Source: BS750m-G57 sp964607575
GTDB lineage: Bacteria; Planctomycetota; Phycisphaerae; SM23-33
Length of the DNA stretch: 18,757 bases
NCBI GenBank assembly: GCA_964607575.1
Contig: CAZSLS010000130.1
Span: 1 to 18,757, forward strand
Direction of reading: 5' to 3'
In this document: one piece after another, positions 15,688 through 18,757 of the stretch
Position numbering within the stretch: the stretch's first letter is position 1
Layout of the letters: each line of letters opens with the position of its first letter
Position numbers and translations under genes: made by a program
The notes under the pieces: model-generated
Told to the model about the DNA's origin: nothing
The model's database searches: none
What the model saw: the letters and a program-made list of their open reading frames with translations, nothing else

Positions 15688-15713
15688 AGACAAGATCACA
15701 CAATCTCTTGTCT
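15688..15713. promoter_or_regulatory. Inverted repeat in the groEL(1) leader, possible heat-shock operator
   Basis: AGACAAGA (15688-15695) and TCTTGTCT (15706-15713) are exact reverse complements separated by 10 bases, 29 bases upstream of the groEL(1) ATG. The size resembles the 9-9-9 layout of CIRCE but the sequence does not. It could be an operator for another repressor or an RNA stem near the ribosome-binding site. Confidence 0.4.
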
Positions 15714-15737
15714 CTGCTATAATTAGGGGTACTTCTC

Positions 15738-15768
15738 GCCAGTGGGCAAAACTCCACGCCCGCCTGGC
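15738..15768 (-). promoter_or_regulatory. Possible leader hairpin of groEL(1)
   Basis: GCCAG-GGGC pairs with GCCC-CTGGC around a loop of about 10 bases, with a small internal asymmetry. If transcription starts near 15779 this stem is in the 5' leader. Its effect is unknown. Confidence 0.25.
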
Positions 15769-15785
15769 TGCGACAACACCGCCGC

Positions 15786-15815
15786 ATAATAGCTATAGCA
15801 AGCTCTGTGCCGCAA
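15786..15815 (-). promoter_or_regulatory. Possible promoter of the groEL(1) cluster
   Basis: Minus strand: TTGCGG (15815-15810), 18-base spacer, TATTAT (15791-15786). It would give a leader of about 120 nt. The match is moderate and no better candidate was found nearer the gene. Confidence 0.3.
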
Positions 15816-16084
15816 AGCCTAAACTGAGTACGGATAACATCTTACTGAATTAGGAAAGAGTCCAGCCCCCGCCAAAACCTGCCAGTCCCGCACCTTTTGC
15901 GCCAGAAAAACACATTTTGACAGCATCTCACCCCGCCGCGAACGCGTCGAGCGCATCTGAACGGCTCAATATCCAACAGAGCAACAAGGAATGTCCAAAT
16001 CTCAAGTAACCGCCAACGACAGGATCACCGTCCGCTGGAGTTCTTCCGAACCCCCTGACCGCCGCTAGACTTCGGAGGACCGGG

Positions 16085-16106
16085 TGTTAGACGCCAACGC
16101 CTAACA
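16085..16106 (-). terminator. Hairpin after the SUMF1 lipoprotein gene
   Basis: TGTTAGACG pairs with CGCCTAACA (one G-U pair in the RNA) around four bases, 17 bases downstream of the stop. No T-run follows, so termination is likely but not sure. Confidence 0.5.
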
Positions 16107-16123
16107 TCGCTCGTCACACGACT

Positions 16124-17044
16124 CTACTCCGCGACGACGACGCTGACAACAGGACGAAAACCGACATGTACGTAGCGGTCTGTGGGAATGCCCGCGAAAC
16201 GGTGCGCCGTGCGGCAGTGCTTCGGATCGTAGCCCCATGCTCCGCCTCGTAATACCCGAAGACCGGTGGGGGGTTTATCCACCCACGCTGTCCCATCCGT
16301 CGGGGCTCCCCTGTAGTTCTTGTGCCGATGGTCCCGGCACCACTCCCAGACATTACCGTGCATGTCATACAATCCAAAAGCGTTGGGTTTCTTCCGTCCA
16401 ACTGCGTGTGGATATTCCTGATCCCTCTTGTTGGTATTGTCCGCATACCAAGCGTAGTCGCCGAGTTTCGATGCATCATCGCCAAAACCGTACGCCATCT
16501 TGCTCCCCGCACGGCAAGCGTATTCCCACTGCGCTTCGGTGGGCAGGGCAACCCGCTTGCCTGTTTTCTTGGACGATGTTTCGCAGAACCTGCTCGCATC
16601 TTTCCAACTCACCCAGTTAAGAGCGTTGTTGTCGCCGGGTTTAACAAAATGTCTGCCGCCCCACGGTTCGCTACCCATTACCGCGCGCCACTGGGCCTGC
16701 GTGACCTCGTGGATGCTCATGTAGAAAGGCTTACTGATCGTCACCTTGTGTTGCGGATCTTCGTTATTGGCCCGACCTTTTTCATCATTTGGCGAACCCA
16801 TCAGGAACGTACCGACCGGAATCAGCACCAGCTTCATCGTTACGCCCTTACCGAGGTCCAGTGTCAGCGTCTCGGGGATACGCTTGGCCTGGACCAGTTC
16901 GCTTCGGCGTTTTGTGAGTGTTTTTGTGGAGTCATGAGCAGTGTCGGTCTTGTTGTCATCCGGTATGAGTTTCGTGTAACACCCGGTTCCCAACAGCAAC
17001 AGAAGCACCATGCAACTCGCCAGCACGGTCTTTGAGTTCATCAT
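16124..17044 (-). CDS. Lipoprotein with SUMF1 / formylglycine-generating-enzyme-like domain
   Basis: 306 residues from the ATG at 17044, chosen because GGGA stands just upstream and a lipoprotein signal (VLLLLLGTGC, lipid-attachment C22) follows directly. A polar linker leads to the SUMF1 fold (about 67-303): LVLIPVGTFLMGS, HEVTQAQWRAVMG, LPTEAQWEYACRAG, AFGLYDMHGNVWEWCRD, LRVLRGGAWG and GFRPV. True formylglycine-generating enzymes have a C-terminal Cys pair that binds copper and activates sulfatase Cys; here only one Cys (C277, KHCRTAHR) is present in that region, so sulfatase activation is doubtful. The domain is often reused in bacteria for binding or unknown roles. It should be anchored to a membrane facing the periplasm. 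It is a single-gene unit with its own promoter and a hairpin behind. Confidence 0.87.
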   Translation of the reverse strand: MMNSKTVLASCMVLLLLLGTGCYTKLIPDDNKTDTAHDSTKTLTKRRSELVQAKRIPETLTLDLGKGVTMKLVLIPVGTFLMGSPNDEKGRANNEDPQHKVTISKPFYMSIHEVTQAQWRAVMGSEPWGGRHFVKPGDNNALNWVSWKDASRFCETSSKKTGKRVALPTEAQWEYACRAGSKMAYGFGDDASKLGDYAWYADNTNKRDQEYPHAVGRKKPNAFGLYDMHGNVWEWCRDHRHKNYRGAPTDGTAWVDKPPTGLRVLRGGAWGYDPKHCRTAHRFAGIPTDRYVHVGFRPVVSVVVAE

Positions 17045-17116
17045 GGTCTTCCCTTTCGCGTTCAGTCGATACTTCCCGAATAAGCTCTGGCCTGCGAACC
17101 GCGGGGCTCTCAATTG

Positions 17117-17144
17117 ATTCTATCATGGATTCAGAATCTGGCAA
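17117..17144 (-). promoter_or_regulatory. Sigma-70-type promoter of the SUMF1 lipoprotein gene
   Basis: Minus strand: TTGCCA (17144-17139), 16-base spacer, TAGAAT (17122-17117), with a GATTCTGAATC palindrome overlapping the spacer that could be an operator. The leader would be about 66 nt. Confidence 0.55.
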
Positions 17145-17370
17145 GGCTTCTTGCAGATATTGCAGGGCTCCGTACGTTTGGCTGGATATCCCGGGTCGGC
17201 TTCGCACGCATGACGTTGTTTGTTTGCCGGGATTCGCGATTCTGACAAAGCACCATATCATACTTTCGGGCTCCCTCAGTAAGAACCAACGGTCTTGAGC
17301 TGCGAGAACTACCGCCCGAAGCGGTCGTTAGAGACTCGCGGTTCGGTCCAATTCATTACCGGCGGGTCTC
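17145..17370. other. Gene-free stretch between two divergent genes
   Basis: Part of the 448-base gap between the lipoprotein and cytochrome genes. No convincing gene was seen. ACCGC-N5-GCGGT at 17311-17325, about 46 bases upstream of the sigma-54 promoter, is the only clear symmetric element and might bind an activator. Confidence 0.45.
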
Positions 17371-17386
17371 TGGCACAGTGTTTGCT
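17371..17386 (+). promoter_or_regulatory. Sigma-54 (RpoN) promoter of the tetrahaem cytochrome gene
   Basis: TGGCACAGTGTTTGCT matches the RpoN consensus TGGCAC-R-N4-TTGC-W at every defined base, with the exact GG (-24) to GC (-12) spacing. Transcription would start near 17398, about 95 nt before the ATG at 17493. RpoN promoters need an ATP-driven activator, so the gene is probably switched by a specific signal. Confidence 0.7.
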
Positions 17387-17492
17387 TATAGCTATGTGCT
17401 GATTAGACGTGAGAAGTGTGCCTTGAAAGAATCAGGCTTCGTTGTCTGATCGTGATTGTTATGGATCGAGAATTCACTGGGAGACACGGGTA

Positions 17493-17984
17493 ATGAACGG
17501 AAAAAAAAGATTTGTGATTTTGGCCGCAGCGGCCTCGGTGTGTCTAGTTGCCGCCTTCTGCACGGTGTTTGTCTATGGTGCCCAGACGATACCCAAGGAC
17601 GCCAAGTACGTGGGATCCAAGAAATGCCGATCCTGTCACACCAAGCAGCACAAGACTTGGCGCAAGACAAAGCATTACAAGACGTTCACGCAATTGAAGG
17701 AGAAGGAGAGGGCTGATCCTAAATGCCTCAAGTGCCACACGACCGGTTATGGTAAGCCAGGTGGATTCACAAGCATGGAAGCTACGAAGGATCTGGCGAG
17801 TACCGGTTGCGAGGCTTGCCACGGTCCGGGTAGCATACATTGCGAAGATGCAAAGGACGCCCCGAAAGAGGGCAAGTGGGAGGACCCGAAGTATCCACAG
17901 GTGGTTGCGGACAGTTGTGTGGCTTGCCACAACCCGCATAAGACACACGAGAAGAAGGGTACGGCAGCCGCCACGGATAAGTAG
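17493..17984 (+). CDS. Periplasmic tetrahaem cytochrome c (c554-like)
   Basis: 163 residues from the ATG at 17493. The first 30 residues are a signal peptide or membrane anchor (RFVILAAAASVCLVAAFCTVFVYGA). Four haem-binding CxxCH motifs follow: CRSCH (45-49), CLKCH (78-82), CEACH (106-110) and CVACH (142-146). KYVGSKKCRSCH, KHYKTF, CHTTGYG and GCEACHGPGSIH are typical of the cytochrome c554 family of electron carriers. The redox partners are unknown. The reading frame is open from 17442, but the signal peptide begins at the later ATG, which has GGAG upstream. It has its own sigma-54 promoter and a strong terminator, and converges on another multihaem cytochrome gene, so the two may work in one electron-transfer chain. 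Confidence 0.85.
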   Translation: MNGKKRFVILAAAASVCLVAAFCTVFVYGAQTIPKDAKYVGSKKCRSCHTKQHKTWRKTKHYKTFTQLKEKERADPKCLKCHTTGYGKPGGFTSMEATKDLASTGCEACHGPGSIHCEDAKDAPKEGKWEDPKYPQVVADSCVACHNPHKTHEKKGTAAATDK

Positions 17985-18001
17985 ACATTTGGCCGATCGA
18001 T

Positions 18002-18039
18002 GGGCAAGGACCGGATGACGCTGATTCCGGTCCTTGCCC
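18002..18039. terminator. Shared hairpin terminator between convergent cytochrome genes
   Basis: GGGCAAGGACCGGA pairs exactly with TCCGGTCCTTGCCC around 10 bases. It begins 17 bases after the plus-strand cytochrome stop and 59 bases beyond the minus-strand cytochrome stop, so it can serve both directions. A strong T-run is missing on either side. Confidence 0.65.
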
Positions 18040-18098
18040 GTCAATGGTTTGGGGTACAGGTTCTATTTCCCCTCGATATGCGCAGTGGGTTTGTCCTG

Positions 18099-18757
18099 CT
18101 ATTGCTTCGCTTTCCGCGTGGTTGGAGCCGTCGTGGGTGCCTTCAGATCCTCGAGCCGCATGGGTGCGAGGCGCGTGGTTGGTTTCTTGAGTTCCTTCGG
18201 CGAGTGCGGTTTGCTTGTGGCGCCTTTGTCGGCCGGTTGTGAAGCCGGTTTTGTGGTGGGTCTCAGCTTGACAGGATTCTCCCGGTCGTAGCTCATTGAC
18301 CAGTGGCAACCCGATACGCAGGTACCGCCATTCTTCGTCTCCTTGTACTTGATCGGTATGCTCCACGTACCGAACGAGGTGGAATCGGTCAGCATGTGGG
18401 GGTTTTTCGTCGCGTGGTTTGCATGACAAGCCCTGCAGGTTCGGCCTTTGTCCGGCTTGTTGACGTGCACGTAGTGAAGGTTGACGTTCCCGTTGCGGAA
18501 CTTCGTTGCCGTGGGCGTACGGCTGTGGGCTGCCAACGACTTGTTGTGACAGCCGAAACAGAGGGCGTAGACCTCGGGCTTGTACGGACTGTAGAACGAC
18601 CTGGGATAGGACTTGCGCAGGAAACTGAATTTATCGTTTCCGTGTGGTTGGTGACACTTACCGCAGTCTTCTGTAGCCAGCGGGCCGTGAAGTTTCATTT
18701 CCTTGGCTAGGAGTCTGTCGGACTTTTGGCGCGCATTTTCGCGCACCGGTCGGTATT
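18099..18757 (-). CDS. Multihaem cytochrome with doubled CxxCH motifs (5' end outside window)
   Basis: The frame is open to the window edge, so the N-terminus is missing; a GTG at 18746 exists but gives no signal peptide, making a true start upstream likely. The visible 215 or so residues carry CGKCH (followed by QPHG), CFGCH, CRACH (followed by ANHA) and CVSGCH, the last a C-x3-CH variant. These fit doubled-CxxCH / cytochrome c3-like proteins that carry electrons in the periplasm. The segment SFGTWSIPIKY before GGTCVSGCH looks like a conserved domain of that family. After about residue 160 comes a Thr/Lys/Pro/Ala-rich tail (RPTTKPASQPADKG), probably disordered and similar in style to the tail of the metalloprotease at the other end of the window. 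Partner and substrate are unknown. Confidence 0.82.
   Translation of the reverse strand, partial: YRPVRENARQKSDRLLAKEMKLHGPLATEDCGKCHQPHGNDKFSFLRKSYPRSFYSPYKPEVYALCFGCHNKSLAAHSRTPTATKFRNGNVNLHYVHVNKPDKGRTCRACHANHATKNPHMLTDSTSFGTWSIPIKYKETKNGGTCVSGCHWSMSYDRENPVKLRPTTKPASQPADKGATSKPHSPKELKKPTTRLAPMRLEDLKAPTTAPTTRKAKQ

Larger units (their letters stand above)
15660..16123. other. 464-base gene-free region upstream of groEL(1)
   Basis: No reading frame here looks like a gene, and no tRNA pattern was found. It contains a possible promoter (15786-15815), a hairpin (15738-15768) and an inverted repeat (15688-15713) on the groEL side, and a hairpin (16085-16106) on the lipoprotein-gene side. A plus-strand TATAAT at 15718 has no -35 partner and no gene downstream. 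No CIRCE element (TTAGCACTC-N9-GAGTGCTAA) was seen. Confidence 0.6.

Noticed and set aside
15660..16123. Possible tRNA, small RNA or CIRCE operator in the groEL upstream region
   Set aside because: No tRNA arm pattern, no CIRCE half-sites, and the plus-strand TATAAT at 15718 has no matching -35 box or downstream gene.

Overview
The window looks like chromosomal DNA of a GC-rich, Gram-negative-type bacterium, most likely a planctomycete (Phycisphaerae-like). The pointers are two groEL copies in one chaperone cluster, secreted or lipid-anchored SUMF1-type and PA14/GH127-type proteins, c-type multihaem cytochromes, and Thr/Ser-Lys-Pro-Ala tails on exported proteins at both ends of the window. 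This assignment is inference from gene content; there is no rRNA or other marker here to settle it. I saw no tRNA, rRNA, insertion sequence, phage gene or CRISPR array.

Left third (1-5056): a secreted HExxH metalloprotease-like protein (minus) is divergent from a stand-alone thymidylate-synthase-like gene (plus). A translationally coupled pair of degenerate response-regulator-receiver proteins (minus) follows. It is divergent, from a very compact back-to-back promoter, to a two-gene operon (plus) of a HIT-family nucleotide phosphorylase/hydrolase and a dGTPase-like HD phosphohydrolase. ThyA-like, HIT and dGTPase proteins together suggest nucleotide-pool metabolism.

Centre (5046-9608, minus): a secreted GH127-type glycosidase carries an inserted PA14 domain whose halves appear in circularly permuted order. 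Upstream lies a seven-helix membrane protein of unknown function with a long acidic-then-basic tail. A strong hairpin separates the two.

Right-centre (9770-15659, minus): a protein-folding cluster runs groEL(1) - groES - groEL(2) - hairpin - dnaJ - grpE - fmdB-like zinc ribbon. The two GroELs differ most at the C-terminus: copy 1 has the usual Gly-Gly-Met tail and copy 2 an acidic tail without it. dnaK is not in the cluster, and I found no CIRCE operator.

Right end (15660-18757): a 464-base gene-free leader/intergenic region upstream of groEL(1), then an SUMF1-domain lipoprotein (minus). A second long intergenic region holds a textbook sigma-54 promoter reading into a small tetrahaem cytochrome c554-like gene (plus). 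Last is a partial multihaem cytochrome (minus) that runs off the window; the two cytochromes converge on a shared hairpin terminator. They probably belong to a larger respiratory or periplasmic electron-transfer locus.
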